Source: JAHWKI01 sp035513575
GTDB taxonomy: Bacteria > Gemmatimonadota > Gemmatimonadetes > Longimicrobiales > RSA9
DNA length: 64,000 nucleotides
Direction: 5' to 3'
Assembly (NCBI GenBank): GCA_035513575.1
Contig: DATKBW010000099.1
Location: forward strand, 1-64,000
Program-made: the position numbers and the translations under genes
In this document: one piece after another, positions 50,151 to 58,149 of the stretch
Layout: the number at the start of each line of letters is the position of its first letter
Numbering within the stretch: position 1 is the stretch's first letter
Notes under the pieces: model-generated
The model's database searches: none
Told to the model about the DNA's origin: nothing
What the model saw: only the letters and a program-made list of their open reading frames with translations

Positions 50151-50298
50151 TCGCCCGCCGGTCCTGGTATGGCGCCCTGGCGAGGCGCTGCCGGCGGCCG
50201 AGGTGGACGCGGTCGTCGAGGTGGCCGCCCGGCCAACCCGCGCGGACGACCGGCCGGCCGCGCTCCTGGCCCTCGACGCGCTCCGCAGCCCCGCATGA
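50137..50298 (+). CDS. Small translationally coupled ORF, unrecognised (53 aa)
   Basis: A GTG inside the end of the DUF4388 gene opens a 53-residue frame ('PPVLVWRPGEALPAAEVDAV' then an Ala/Arg-rich helix). Its stop overlaps the next ATG (ATGA). The 14-base and 4-base overlaps with both neighbours suggest a real coupled gene. I recognise no family and see no signal or membrane segment. Confidence 0.45.
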   Translation: MLAPDRPPVLVWRPGEALPAAEVDAVVEVAARPTRADDRPAALLALDALRSPA

Positions 50299-51215
50299 TC
50301 TCCGCTGCGGCGCCGGCCCTCGCCCTGGCGCTCGCGCTCCAGGGGGTCGTCACCGCGGGCCCCGTGCGGATCCACTTCTGGCCGCCGCAGGAGGCGCTCG
50401 CGATTCGCACGGCCGAACGCCTCGAGGGGACCCTCGAGTTCCCCGGGCTCCCGTCCGGAGCCCTCGGGCCCGACGGGGTGGATGTCTGGCTCGCGCCGAC
50501 CCCGGCGCACTGGGACTCGCTCACCGGCGGGGCCGTGCCGGAGTGGGGCGCCGGCGTGGCCGATCCGGAGCAGGGCCTCATCGTGCTCCCCACGTACGAC
50601 TGGGCCCGGACACCGCCGCACGCCCTGCAGACCACACTGCGCCACGAGCTCGCCCACGTGGCCCTGCAGCGCTGGCTCGGGCCCGCCCGGATGCCACGCT
50701 GGTTCACCGAAGGGTATGCCCAGTGGACGGCGGGGGAGTGGACCTTCGAATCCGCCTGGCGCCTCCGGCTCGCGCTCTTCAGCGACCGCACGCCGCCGCT
50801 GGACTCCCTCACCCTGGACTGGCCCGCGGCGGAGGCGGACGCCCGGGTCGCCTACCTGCTGTCTGCCAGCGCCGTCGCGTACCTGGTCGATCGCAGCGGG
50901 GAGCGCGGGCTGACGGTCCTGCTCCGCCGCTGGCGCGAGACCACCGATTTCGACCGCGCCTTCCGCGCCACCTACGGGCTGACCATGGGGCAGTTCGAGG
51001 AGGACTGGCGTGCGTGGGTGAAGAAGCGCTTCGGGTGGACCGTCCTCCTGGGCCAGTCCGCCGTGTTCTGGGGGATCGTCGCCGTGCTCCTCGTCGTCCT
51101 TTTCGCCATACGGCGCCGCCGGGACCGCGACCGGATGGCGCGCCTCCGCGCCACGGAGCCGCCGGACGACCCCGCCTACTGGGAGCCCCCCTTCGACGAG
51201 GAGCCGAACGGTTGA
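50295..51215 (+). CDS. Membrane-anchored gluzincin peptidase (MA-like, HExxH)
   Basis: The 306-residue protein has an N-terminal hydrophobic leader, a zinc-peptidase domain with His117-Glu-Leu-Ala-His121 ('LRHELAHVALQRWLGPARMP') and a downstream Glu in 'RWFTEGYAQWTAGEW', the third zinc ligand of gluzincins. A C-terminal transmembrane helix ('AVFWGIVAVLLVVLFAIRRR') and a short cytoplasmic tail follow. The catalytic domain is predicted to face the periplasm. The substrate is unknown. It closes the coupled operon. Confidence 0.8.
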   Translation: MISAAAPALALALALQGVVTAGPVRIHFWPPQEALAIRTAERLEGTLEFPGLPSGALGPDGVDVWLAPTPAHWDSLTGGAVPEWGAGVADPEQGLIVLPTYDWARTPPHALQTTLRHELAHVALQRWLGPARMPRWFTEGYAQWTAGEWTFESAWRLRLALFSDRTPPLDSLTLDWPAAEADARVAYLLSASAVAYLVDRSGERGLTVLLRRWRETTDFDRAFRATYGLTMGQFEEDWRAWVKKRFGWTVLLGQSAVFWGIVAVLLVVLFAIRRRRDRDRMARLRATEPPDDPAYWEPPFDEEPNG

Positions 51216-51247
51216 CCGCTACCGGTCCAACCGCCCATCTTCCCGGC

Positions 51248-51448
51248 ATGGCCAGAACGACAGGAACCGCGCCTGACCACCGGCCGCCGTCGCTGCGGTG
51301 GTCCCCCGTCAACTACGCCTTCCTGGGGGCCGGCCTCCTGACGCTCGCGCTGGGATTCGTCCTCCTGGCGCGGGGATCGACGGTCGCCGCCCCTCTCCTC
51401 CTCGCCCTCGGGTATGTCGTTCTGATCCCCGTCGGCATCATCCGCTAA
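51248..51448 (+). CDS. Small two-helix membrane protein
   Basis: The 66-residue product has a short polar N-terminus, then two hydrophobic helices ('YAFLGAGLLTLALGFVLLAR' and 'APLLLALGYVVLIPVGII'). It resembles small DUF3098-like or translocation-accessory membrane proteins; the family is uncertain. It lies 32 bp after the peptidase gene and may be part of the same transcript. Confidence 0.6.
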   Translation: MARTTGTAPDHRPPSLRWSPVNYAFLGAGLLTLALGFVLLARGSTVAAPLLLALGYVVLIPVGIIR

Positions 51449-51570
51449 ACGCACCCTACATTCTTCCGCCCGCCGCCACGTGGGCGCAACAATCCAGGGG
51501 AGTCGCGCGTCCTAACCAGTGATCCGTTCGCGGAGAGGACGGCTGCCGGGTACCGACACACGAGAGAGCG

Positions 51571-52035
51571 ATGAAGCATCTTGCCCCCGTCCTGCTGGGA
51601 TTCCTCGCCGCCGCTCCCGCCTCGGCCCAGGTCGTCCCCATTCCCAGGTCCGATTTCGAGGAGGCCGCGGCCCAGTACCGGAGCTATGCCCTGGCGGAGT
51701 TCAACGCGGTGGTCGCGCAGTGGGTCGGCGCCATCAATGCCGGCAGCCCCGATCGGGCGGCCCGGCTCTACACCGGTGACGCCTACCTCGACCTCGGCCA
51801 GCCCGCCCGCGGCCGGGAGGCGGTGGAGCACCTGCTCGAGAGCTGGGGAGGCGACATCCGGCACATCGAGGTGGGCCTGTCCGATTTCGACGCCAGCGGG
51901 AACATGTCCTATGGCACGCTGCACATCCGGGTGTCGCCGTTGGATGGGAGGCCGCGCTCCGGCGTGCTCCTCCTCGTCATGCGGAAGGAGGGTCGGACCT
52001 GGCGGATCCGGGCGCAGACCCTGACGCTCGACTAG
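51571..52035 (+). CDS. Exported SnoaL/NTF2-like protein
   Basis: The 154-residue product has a clear signal peptide ('HLAPVLLGFLAAAPASAQVV'). An NTF2-like (SnoaL/DUF4440) domain follows: 'FNAVVAQWVGAINAGSPDRA' and 'ARLYTGDAYLDLGQPARGRE', a strand series, and 'VMRKEGRTWRIRAQTLTLD'. Such proteins bind small molecules or serve as enzymes; nothing here fixes the ligand. TACATT at 51457-51462 could be its -10, but no -35 is seen. Confidence 0.75.
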   Translation: MKHLAPVLLGFLAAAPASAQVVPIPRSDFEEAAAQYRSYALAEFNAVVAQWVGAINAGSPDRAARLYTGDAYLDLGQPARGREAVEHLLESWGGDIRHIEVGLSDFDASGNMSYGTLHIRVSPLDGRPRSGVLLLVMRKEGRTWRIRAQTLTLD

Positions 52036-52081
52036 CGGTGGTCGCGCCGGTCGGGTCGTTGTAGCTTTCTCGGCCGCGTCA

Positions 52082-52156
52082 GGGCGCTTAGCTCAGCTGG
52101 TTCAGAGCGTCTGGTTTACACCCAGAAGGCCGGGGGTTCGAATCCCTCAGCGCCCA
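52082..52156 (+). tRNA. tRNA-Val (anticodon UAC)
   Basis: A 75-base cloverleaf: acceptor GGGCGCT (52082-52088) pairs with AGCGCCC (52149-52155), the D arm is GCTC/GAGC, and the anticodon stem is TCTGG/CCAGA with loop TTTACAC. The anticodon is TAC, so UAC (valine). The T arm is GGGGG-TTCGAAT-CCCTC and the discriminator base is A. The 3' CCA is not encoded. Confidence 0.95.
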
Positions 52157-52204
52157 TCTTGCGAACGGCTCCGCGACCAGCCCCGCGACCGGGGCGGCAC
52201 GAAA

Positions 52205-52231
52205 TTGGTCCGTGGCGGGTAGCAGGACCAA
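52205..52231. repeat. 7-bp inverted repeat after tRNA-Val
   Basis: TTGGTCC (52205-52211) and GGACCAA (52225-52231) flank a 13-base loop, between the tRNA and the transpeptidase gene. A smaller GCCCCG-CGA-CCGGGGC-like hairpin lies just upstream. They may help end the tRNA transcript; no T-tract is present. Confidence 0.3.
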
Positions 52232-52260
52232 ACCGGCGATTCCCCTGACGACGACTCGCT

Positions 52261-53061
52261 ATGCCCAGAGCCCTGTTCCCGGCCCTCGCCGTCCTGTTCA
52301 CCGTGGGCGCGTGCGCCCCCGTCAGCACTGCCTTCGAGCACGTCCGCGGCGTGCCTTCGCCCGAGCGCGGGAATGAGGCTCCGGCCGAGGTGCCGCCGCC
52401 GATCAACGTGCCGCCGGGGGCGCGGGGCGACCTGGCTGCGTGGAAGGAGGGGCTGTCCGCGGAGGGGCGCCGCATCCTGGTGTCGCGCGAAATCAAGCAG
52501 CTCTGGCTGATGGACGGGGACAGCGTCGTGAAGACCGCGCCCGTCGCGATCGGCCGGGATACGATCTTCAGGTACGGAGGCCGGGCGTACGACTTCAGCA
52601 CGCCGACGGGGAAACGGACGGTGCTGGACAAGGAGGAGAGGCCGCTCTGGATCCCGCCGGACTGGCACTATTTCGAGAAGGCGGTAGAGCAGGAGCTGGA
52701 GCCGGTGCACCTCTCGAACGGCGACCGGGTGGTGTTGTCGGACAGCACCGCCATCGAGGTGCGCAAGGGCGAGGTGGGGCGGGTGAACCGGTTCGGCAGC
52801 TGGTGGGCCTTCACGCCGGGGAGCCTGATCGTGTTCGACGGGAAGATCTTCATTCCGCCGCTCAACTCGCCGCAGCGGCGGATCCCGAAGATCCTCGGCA
52901 CGCACCGGCTGATCCTGGGCGACGGGTACCTGATCCACGGCACCCCGGAGGAGGACTCGATCGGCCAGGAGGCGAGCCACGGGTGCATCCGGATGCTGAA
53001 TCGCGACGTGGCCGAGCTGTACGCGCTGGTGCCCAAGGGGACAGCGGTCTTCGTCTATTGA
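52261..53061 (+). CDS. L,D-transpeptidase (YkuD family) lipoprotein
   Basis: This 266-residue periplasmic enzyme has a lipobox-like N-terminus ('ALAVLFTVGACAPV'). The YkuD domain carries the catalytic motif Ser-His240-Gly-Cys242-Ile-Arg ('IGQEASHGCIRMLNRDVAEL') and the upstream 'DGYLIHGT'. These enzymes form 3-3 cross-links in peptidoglycan or attach lipoproteins to it. The N-terminal region before the domain (residues 45-100) contains 'EIKQLWLMDGDSVVKTAPVA', typical of the family. Confidence 0.9.
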   Translation: MPRALFPALAVLFTVGACAPVSTAFEHVRGVPSPERGNEAPAEVPPPINVPPGARGDLAAWKEGLSAEGRRILVSREIKQLWLMDGDSVVKTAPVAIGRDTIFRYGGRAYDFSTPTGKRTVLDKEERPLWIPPDWHYFEKAVEQELEPVHLSNGDRVVLSDSTAIEVRKGEVGRVNRFGSWWAFTPGSLIVFDGKIFIPPLNSPQRRIPKILGTHRLILGDGYLIHGTPEEDSIGQEASHGCIRMLNRDVAELYALVPKGTAVFVY

Positions 53062-53082
53062 GGCGGCCGTCGGCCAGGGGCC

Positions 53083-53144
53083 GCCCTGTCTGCCCTATCT
53101 GCCCCGGCGCAGCCCGGGCCCTATCTGCGCGGCGCAGCCCCGCG
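53083..53144. repeat. Degenerate direct repeats between ldt and msrP
   Basis: The motif CCCTATCTGC occurs at 53093-53102 and again 26 bases later at 53119-53128, preceded by a variant CCCTGTCTGC. Each full copy is followed a few bases on by GGCGCAGCCC. The units differ by one indel and a few bases. The repeat fills most of the 103-bp gap. Confidence 0.6.
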
Positions 53145-53164
53145 CCAGTCGAAGGACGGAGCGC

Positions 53165-54088
53165 ATGCTGATCGGAAAACCGGACGAGATCCCCTCCTCC
53201 GAGATCACCCCGGAGGACCTCTATCTGCGGCGGCGGGAGTTCATCGGGACCGGCGCGAAGGCGCTGACTGCCGCAGCGCTGGCGCCGGGTGCGCTCCTGG
53301 CCGCGTGTGACCGCGCGACCGGGAGTCCGGTCCAGGAGGAGCCCACGCCGTACGAGCTGGTGACGACGTACAACAACTTCTACGAGTTCGGCACGGGGAA
53401 GGAGGACCCATCCCGCAACGCCCACCTGTTCGAGCCGACGCCCTGGACCGTGAAGATCGACGGGCTGGTCCGGAAGCCCGCGGACCACGCGCTGGAGGAC
53501 TTCCTGAAGCCCCATGCCGTCGAGGACCGCGTGTACCGGCTCCGCTGCGTCGAGGCCTGGTCGATGGTGATCCCGTGGCGGGGGGTGCCGCTCGCGGACG
53601 TGCTGAAGCGGGCGGAGCCGGAGCCATCGGCGCGGTTCGTCGAGTTCACCACCGTTCACCGGCCCTCCCAGATGCCGGGGCAGCGCCGGCCGATCCTCGA
53701 CTGGCCGTATGTCGAGGGGCTCAGGCTCGACGAGGCCACGCACCCGCTGACGCTGCTGGCTACCGGGCTGTACGGGAAGGATCTCCCGAACCAGAACGGG
53801 GCGCCGCTCCGCCTGGTGGTGCCGTGGAAGTACGGCTTCAAGAGCATCAAGTCCATTGTGCGGATCCGTCTGACGGACCGGATGCCGGTGAACACCTGGC
53901 AGGAGATGCAGCCTGGCGAGTACGGCTTCTTCGCCAATGTGAACCCGGAGGTGGACCACCCCCGCTGGAGCCAGGCACGGGAGCGGCGGATCGGAGAGCT
54001 GCGGCGGCGCCCCACGCTGATGTTCAACGGGTACGCGGATCAGGTCGCCCACCTCTACCGGGGCATGGACCTGCGCCGCTGGTTCTGA
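53165..54088 (+). CDS. msrP: Protein-methionine-sulfoxide reductase catalytic subunit MsrP
   Basis: MsrP is the periplasmic molybdoenzyme that reduces methionine sulfoxide in envelope proteins. The 307-residue protein has a Tat-type leader ('YLRRREFIGTGAKALTAAAL', twin Arg). The molybdopterin-liganding Cys128 is in 'VYRLRCVEAWSMVIPWRGVP'. C-terminal motifs include 'TGLYGKDLPNQNGAPLRLVV' and 'WKYGFKSIKSIVRIRL'. msrQ follows 19 bp downstream, so the reductase pair is complete. GAAGGACGGA precedes the ATG. Confidence 0.95.
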   Translation: MLIGKPDEIPSSEITPEDLYLRRREFIGTGAKALTAAALAPGALLAACDRATGSPVQEEPTPYELVTTYNNFYEFGTGKEDPSRNAHLFEPTPWTVKIDGLVRKPADHALEDFLKPHAVEDRVYRLRCVEAWSMVIPWRGVPLADVLKRAEPEPSARFVEFTTVHRPSQMPGQRRPILDWPYVEGLRLDEATHPLTLLATGLYGKDLPNQNGAPLRLVVPWKYGFKSIKSIVRIRLTDRMPVNTWQEMQPGEYGFFANVNPEVDHPRWSQARERRIGELRRRPTLMFNGYADQVAHLYRGMDLRRWF

Positions 54089-54107
54089 GGGCGCCCCGAC
54101 CCGTTCC

Positions 54108-54746
54108 GTGGAGCCCCGGCGTCGCATCCTGCTCCTGAAGGCGGCCGTCTGGCTGCTGGGTCTCTACCCGCTCGGGCGCGTCGCATGGTGGCTGCGGGAC
54201 GGCCTCCTCGGCCTCGGCGCGAATCCCATCGAGCGGGTCCTCCACCATACCGGCTGGTGGGCGCTGACCCTCCTGCTGGTCACGCTCGCGGTCACGCCGT
54301 TGCGGCGCATCACCGGCCGCAACGAGCTGGTGAAGCTCCGGCGGCCGCTGGGCCTGTTCGCCTTCTTCTACGCCACCCTTCACCTCGCCATCTATCTCGG
54401 GCTCGACCAGGTCTTCGGGTGGAGCTACATCCTGGAGGACATCGCCGAGCGGCCGTTCATCACCGTGGGGTTCCTCGGCTGGGTGCTCCTGCTCCCCCTG
54501 GCCCTCACGTCGACGCGCGGCTGGATCCGCCGCCTCGGGCGCCGCTGGACCATCCTCCACCGCGCGGCCTACATCGCCACGGCCTGCGGCGTGATCCACT
54601 TCTACTGGCGGGTGAAGGCCGACACCCGGGTGCCCCTCCTGTTCGCCGCCGTGCTCGTGGCGCTCCTGCTCCTGCGCATGCGCTGGACGCGCCGGACCGG
54701 AACGAGAGCGCCCCGTCGGGCTGTGCCGATCGGGGCGCGTGAATGA
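54108..54746 (+). CDS. msrQ: Protein-methionine-sulfoxide reductase heme-binding subunit MsrQ
   Basis: MsrQ is the inner-membrane cytochrome b that passes electrons to MsrP. The 212-residue protein has about six hydrophobic segments and conserved histidines in 'VLHHTGWWALTLLLVTLAVT', 'FFYATLHLAIYLGLDQ' and 'WTILHRAAYIATACGVIHFY'. 'VTPLRRITGRNELVKLRRPL' is the family loop. The start is a GTG at 54108. The final codons overlap an imperfect GC hairpin (about 54709-54737). Confidence 0.93.
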   Translation: MEPRRRILLLKAAVWLLGLYPLGRVAWWLRDGLLGLGANPIERVLHHTGWWALTLLLVTLAVTPLRRITGRNELVKLRRPLGLFAFFYATLHLAIYLGLDQVFGWSYILEDIAERPFITVGFLGWVLLLPLALTSTRGWIRRLGRRWTILHRAAYIATACGVIHFYWRVKADTRVPLLFAAVLVALLLLRMRWTRRTGTRAPRRAVPIGARE

Positions 54747-54774
54747 GGGGCGGGCCGCGCCCGCCGGGTGCGTG

Positions 54775-54885
54775 CTAGTGGAGAGCCGAGAGGACCGGCA
54801 GCATCAGCACGACTACGGTGGCCACGCAGGCGACCAGGGCAGCGCTGGCCTCGGCTACGATCCGGATGATTTCGTTCCTGTTCAT
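54775..54885 (-). CDS. Small single-helix membrane peptide (36 aa, or 43 aa from an upstream ATG)
   Basis: On the minus strand, a 36-residue frame starts 'MNRNEIIRIVAEASAALVAC' and continues with a hydrophobic helix of Val, Ala and Leu residues ending at a TAG (54775). A polar N-terminus followed by about 20 hydrophobic residues is the profile of a real small membrane protein. A second in-frame ATG at 54906 would add seven residues (Met-Arg-Gly-Ile-Glu-Arg-Ile). GAGG about 14 bases before the shorter start could serve as ribosome binding site. It lies in the 367-bp gap between msrQ and the next gene; apart from this ORF and the tandem repeat I see nothing in that gap. Confidence 0.45.
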   Translation of the reverse strand: MNRNEIIRIVAEASAALVACVATVVVLMLPVLSALH

Positions 54886-55050
54886 GATCCGCTCTATTCC
54901 TCGCATGGTGTCTCTCGGCAGGGCGTCGGGTTCCTCGTTCGTCGCACCCTACGGCGCGGGCCGGGCTGCGGTTTCACGATCACCCCGTTGGATACCGCCA
55001 CCCACCGGAGGGTTGCAGTCCGTTGAAACCGGGAGCCCGGGGCCGTCCGT

Positions 55051-55092
55051 AGGGTGTGGCACGGACCCCTGAGGGTGTTGCACGGACCCCTG
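55051..55092. repeat. Two tandem 21-bp direct repeats
   Basis: Two directly abutting units (55051-55071 and 55072-55092) are identical except for one G/T change at position 8. Each contains CACGGACCCCTG. They lie just upstream of the start of the small membrane protein at 55114 and could be regulator sites or a slipped-strand duplication. Confidence 0.8.
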
Positions 55093-55113
55093 ACTCGATG
55101 AAGCGAGACGACC

Positions 55114-55392
55114 ATGGCCGAATTCATCCCGATCTTCCTTTTCATGTGCATCGCGGGGGTGCTGATCCTGCGACCCATCACGAAGAAGCTGGGCCTCCTG
55201 GTGGAGGCGGTCGCCAGGGAGCGCATGGCCGGGGTGTCCGCCCGGCCCGCACAGGCGCTGGGTGACGCGCAGATCGACCGGATCACCACGGCGCTGGACC
55301 GCCTCAACTCGCGGATCGATCTCGTGGATGACCGGATCGCGTTCGTCGAGCGGCTGGTGGAGTCACGGCCGCGGCAGCGACTCACCGGCTGA
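55114..55392 (+). CDS. Small membrane-anchored coiled-coil protein
   Basis: The 92-residue protein has an N-terminal transmembrane helix ('FIPIFLFMCIAGVLILRPIT'), then a coiled-coil region ('ITTALDRLNSRIDLVDDRIA'). I recognise no family. Similar small phage-shock or envelope proteins exist, but no specific match can be claimed. The SRAP gene follows 7 bp downstream. Confidence 0.6.
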   Translation: MAEFIPIFLFMCIAGVLILRPITKKLGLLVEAVARERMAGVSARPAQALGDAQIDRITTALDRLNSRIDLVDDRIAFVERLVESRPRQRLTG

Positions 55393-55399
55393 GCGGAGC

Positions 55400-56080
55400 A
55401 TGTGCGGGCGGTTCTCCCTGGGGGTCGACACCGATGCGCTGGTGGCGGAGTTCGGGACGGGCGCCGCGGCCGAGCACACGCCACGCTTCAATATCGCCCC
55501 CACACAGCCCGTGGCCGCCGTGGTTCGCGGGCGGGACGGACTCCGCTTCGGCTCGTTGCGCTGGGGCCTCGTGCCCGCCGGACCGGCTCCGCTTCCCCGC
55601 GCGCCCCTGATCAACGCCCGGGCGGAGACCGTGGCCCGCCTCCCCTCCTTTGCCGCTTCCTTCCACCGTCGGCGCTGCTGGGTGCTGGCGGACGGCTTCT
55701 ATGAGTGGCGCAGGGAGCCGGATGGCTCGCGGACACCGTTCCACATCCGCCTCGCCGATGGACGCCCCTTCGCGTTTGCCGGCATCTGGGACCGCACGGA
55801 AGGCCCGGCGGGGGCGCTCCCGTCGTGCGCGATCCTGACCACGCGAGCGGCGCCCGCTCTCGCCGGCATTCACGACCGGATGCCCGTCATCCTGCCCGCG
55901 CCCGAGCGGGACCGCTGGATCGATCCGACCGCCAGTCCCGGCGATCTGGAGCCTCTGCTCCGCCCTTACGACGGTCCCCTCGCCCTGACGCGCGTGTCCA
56001 CGCGCGTCAATTCCGTAGCCCATGATGACCCCTCCTGTCTCGAGCCCTTTCACGCACCCCCGGAAACATCCCGGTCCTGA
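55400..56080 (+). CDS. SOS response-associated (SRAP/YedK-HMCES) protein
   Basis: The 226-residue protein is of the SRAP family, which shields abasic sites in single-stranded DNA by forming a thiazolidine crosslink through Cys2. The product starts Met-Cys-Gly-Arg-Phe, leaving Cys2 N-terminal. Other family motifs are 'HTPRFNIAPTQPVAAV', 'RWGLVPAG', 'LINARAETVARLPSFAASF', 'RRCWVLADGFYEWRREPDGS' and 'AGIHDRMPVILP' (active-site His). The family normally has about 220 residues. No LexA box was recognised upstream. Confidence 0.93.
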   Translation: MCGRFSLGVDTDALVAEFGTGAAAEHTPRFNIAPTQPVAAVVRGRDGLRFGSLRWGLVPAGPAPLPRAPLINARAETVARLPSFAASFHRRRCWVLADGFYEWRREPDGSRTPFHIRLADGRPFAFAGIWDRTEGPAGALPSCAILTTRAAPALAGIHDRMPVILPAPERDRWIDPTASPGDLEPLLRPYDGPLALTRVSTRVNSVAHDDPSCLEPFHAPPETSRS

Positions 56081-56397
56081 CCGTGTAGGAGGAGCGGCCC
56101 CATCCGTGGTGGGCCGGCCCGGACCTTGCCGTCTCAGGCCAGTGTCCGGATACGCGACCCACGCGCGTTCGCTTCCTTTGGACGGGAGCGGTTCGGCGGT
56201 CGCCCCCGCAGGAAGGTGCTTGCAGGGATCCGAGCCGCTTCGTAGTATGGCGGCCCGCTTCCGGGAGGACCTCCCGTTCCGATGCGACGATGTGGGCCCG
56301 CTGAACCCTGGCGGGCTGCGATGGGTATAGCAATTCGTGGCGGCACCCGACCGGATCGGGCCGCGTTGGTACAAATTCCAGAGCGGAGACCCTGGAA
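56081..56397. other. Intergenic region, 317 bp
   Basis: No plausible gene on either strand. It holds the predicted promoter at 56220-56248. A pair of GGGAGGTCC-like arms near 56260 may form a small hairpin. Confidence 0.5.
56220..56248 (+). promoter_or_regulatory. Predicted promoter of the exported TPR protein
   Basis: TTGCAG (56220-56225), a 17-bp spacer and TAGTAT (56243-56248). The leader to the ATG at 56398 would be about 145 bases. Confidence 0.45.
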
Positions 56398-58131
56398 ATG
56401 AAGCGATTCAGTATCGGACGGTTGTGGGTCGCCTTCGCCCTCCTGGGCGTGGCGGCAATCCCGGCGTCGGCGCAGGAGGCGGGCGAGCGCTACATCATTC
56501 TCGTGCCGGACCTCGCCCCCCAGAACGGGGCCAGCGACCGGTTCGGCAAGGACGTGGCGAAGGAGCTGCGCAACCTCATCGAGGACCTTGCTACCCACCA
56601 GACGGTCACCGACAAGGAGCTGAACGCGGCCAGGAAGAAGTACAACCTGGACGACAAGCAGCTCTACAACTGCGTGACGGCGCGTCAGCTCGCCATGCAG
56701 ATGAGCTGGCAGCTCGTGCTCTGCGCCGATTACACCCCGTCGGGCGACCGGCAGGTGGACGTGAACGCCCGGTTCGTGGCGGCGCAGAACGCGGAGGAGT
56801 TCCAGGTGCCGCCGTTCGCGGCGAACGAGCGGCAGGGCAAGCAGGCGGCGCAGCAGATCCTCCAGTCGTTCGACCGCTGGCAGAATCAGCTCCGCCTCAC
56901 CCTGTTCTGCCGGCAGTACCTGGACAGCCAGCAGTTCGATACGGCGCTCAAGAACTGCAACGATGCGCTGGAGATCAACCCGCGCTCCGGGACCGCCCTC
57001 TACCAGAAGGCGTACGCGCTCTGGAAGCTCGATCAGGATGCCGAGGCGCTGACGGCGCTGGACCAGCTCCTGGAGCTGGACCCCATCAAGCAGGACGCCC
57101 TGAAGCTCGCCGGCATCATCGCCACGGAGATGAACGAGCGCGACAGGGCCCGGGCCTATTTCGACCGCTACATGGAGCTGAACCCCGGCGACGTCGGCGT
57201 CCGGCTGAGCATCGCCACGGACATCGCCAACGCCGGCGATCCGGAGGGCGCGCTGCGGTTCGCGCAGCTGGGCCTCGAGGTCGAGCCCGACAACATGAAC
57301 CTGATCACCTACATCGGGCACTTCGCCGTGAACGCCGCGGCGCGGGCGGAAGTCGCGATCCAGGAGGGCAAGAGCGTCGACCCCGCCAACGTGACCGAGT
57401 TCTACCACACGGCGGCCGAGTCGTACGAGAAGATCTTCGATGCCCAGGGCACGGAGACCGAGCCGGCCATCCTGGAGAAGCTGATCATCGCGCTCTTCAA
57501 GCTGCAGCGCTACGACGAGGCGGTCTCTCTCGGCCAGCGGGCGACCACCGCCAAGCCGGACAACGCGGCGATCTGGGAGGCGCACTCCCGCGCGCTGGAG
57601 GAGTCGGGGAAGGCCGCCGAGGCCCTCGCGGCGCTGGACAGGGCGGCGAGTCTGGGCGCGAGCTCGCCCGCGCTGGTGCAGCGGAAGGCGATCCTGCAGC
57701 TGAAGCAGGGCAATGCCGCCGCGGGCGTCGCCACGCTGCAGGCGGCCGTCCAGGACGGCGTGATCCAGCCCAAGGATGCGTTCCGGATCATCTTCGCGAA
57801 CGCGTATCAGGAGAAGTTCCAGAAGGGACGGCTGGACGAGGCGTACGCCATGCTGGACCAGGCCGGCGCCCTCGCGCAGACGGAAGAGGACAAGCTCAGC
57901 CGCAACTTCTGGCGGGGCTATATCCTGTTCCAGCAGGCGCAGAAGGCGCACGAGCCGATGACGGCCGAGTCGGCGCGTCGCGCGAAGCCCATGTTCGAGC
58001 GCGCCCTGGAGCTGTTCCAGGCGTCCCAGGGGTACGAGAAGATCCACGCCTCGGCCGATGTGCCGAGGCTGATCGATGCGGCCCTGCGGTTCATCGAGAT
58101 CGAGGAAGCCCTCATCAAGCGCGGCCGGTAA
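56398..58131 (+). CDS. Exported TPR protein
   Basis: The 577-residue protein has a signal peptide ('LWVAFALLGVAAIPASAQEA'). An N-terminal domain (about 28-170, 'RYIILVPDLAPQNGASDRFG') is not recognised; about ten TPR-like units follow, e.g. 'NPRSGTALYQKAYALWKLDQ' with Asp-Ala-Glu-Ala-Leu. A Cys in 'LYNCVTARQLAMQMSWQLVL' and others near 130-185 may form disulfides. It is probably a periplasmic scaffold. The gene ends just before a strong bidirectional hairpin. Confidence 0.8.
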   Translation: MKRFSIGRLWVAFALLGVAAIPASAQEAGERYIILVPDLAPQNGASDRFGKDVAKELRNLIEDLATHQTVTDKELNAARKKYNLDDKQLYNCVTARQLAMQMSWQLVLCADYTPSGDRQVDVNARFVAAQNAEEFQVPPFAANERQGKQAAQQILQSFDRWQNQLRLTLFCRQYLDSQQFDTALKNCNDALEINPRSGTALYQKAYALWKLDQDAEALTALDQLLELDPIKQDALKLAGIIATEMNERDRARAYFDRYMELNPGDVGVRLSIATDIANAGDPEGALRFAQLGLEVEPDNMNLITYIGHFAVNAAARAEVAIQEGKSVDPANVTEFYHTAAESYEKIFDAQGTETEPAILEKLIIALFKLQRYDEAVSLGQRATTAKPDNAAIWEAHSRALEESGKAAEALAALDRAASLGASSPALVQRKAILQLKQGNAAAGVATLQAAVQDGVIQPKDAFRIIFANAYQEKFQKGRLDEAYAMLDQAGALAQTEEDKLSRNFWRGYILFQQAQKAHEPMTAESARRAKPMFERALELFQASQGYEKIHASADVPRLIDAALRFIEIEEALIKRGR

Positions 58132-58149
58132 GGTCTCCGCGGCCGCACG

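Noticed and set aside
52116..52631. Open frame on the minus strand ending in 'MGAEGFEPPAFWV'
   Set aside because: This well-known spurious protein end is the antisense translation of a tRNA; here it covers tRNA-Val, and the rest lies opposite the L,D-transpeptidase gene.
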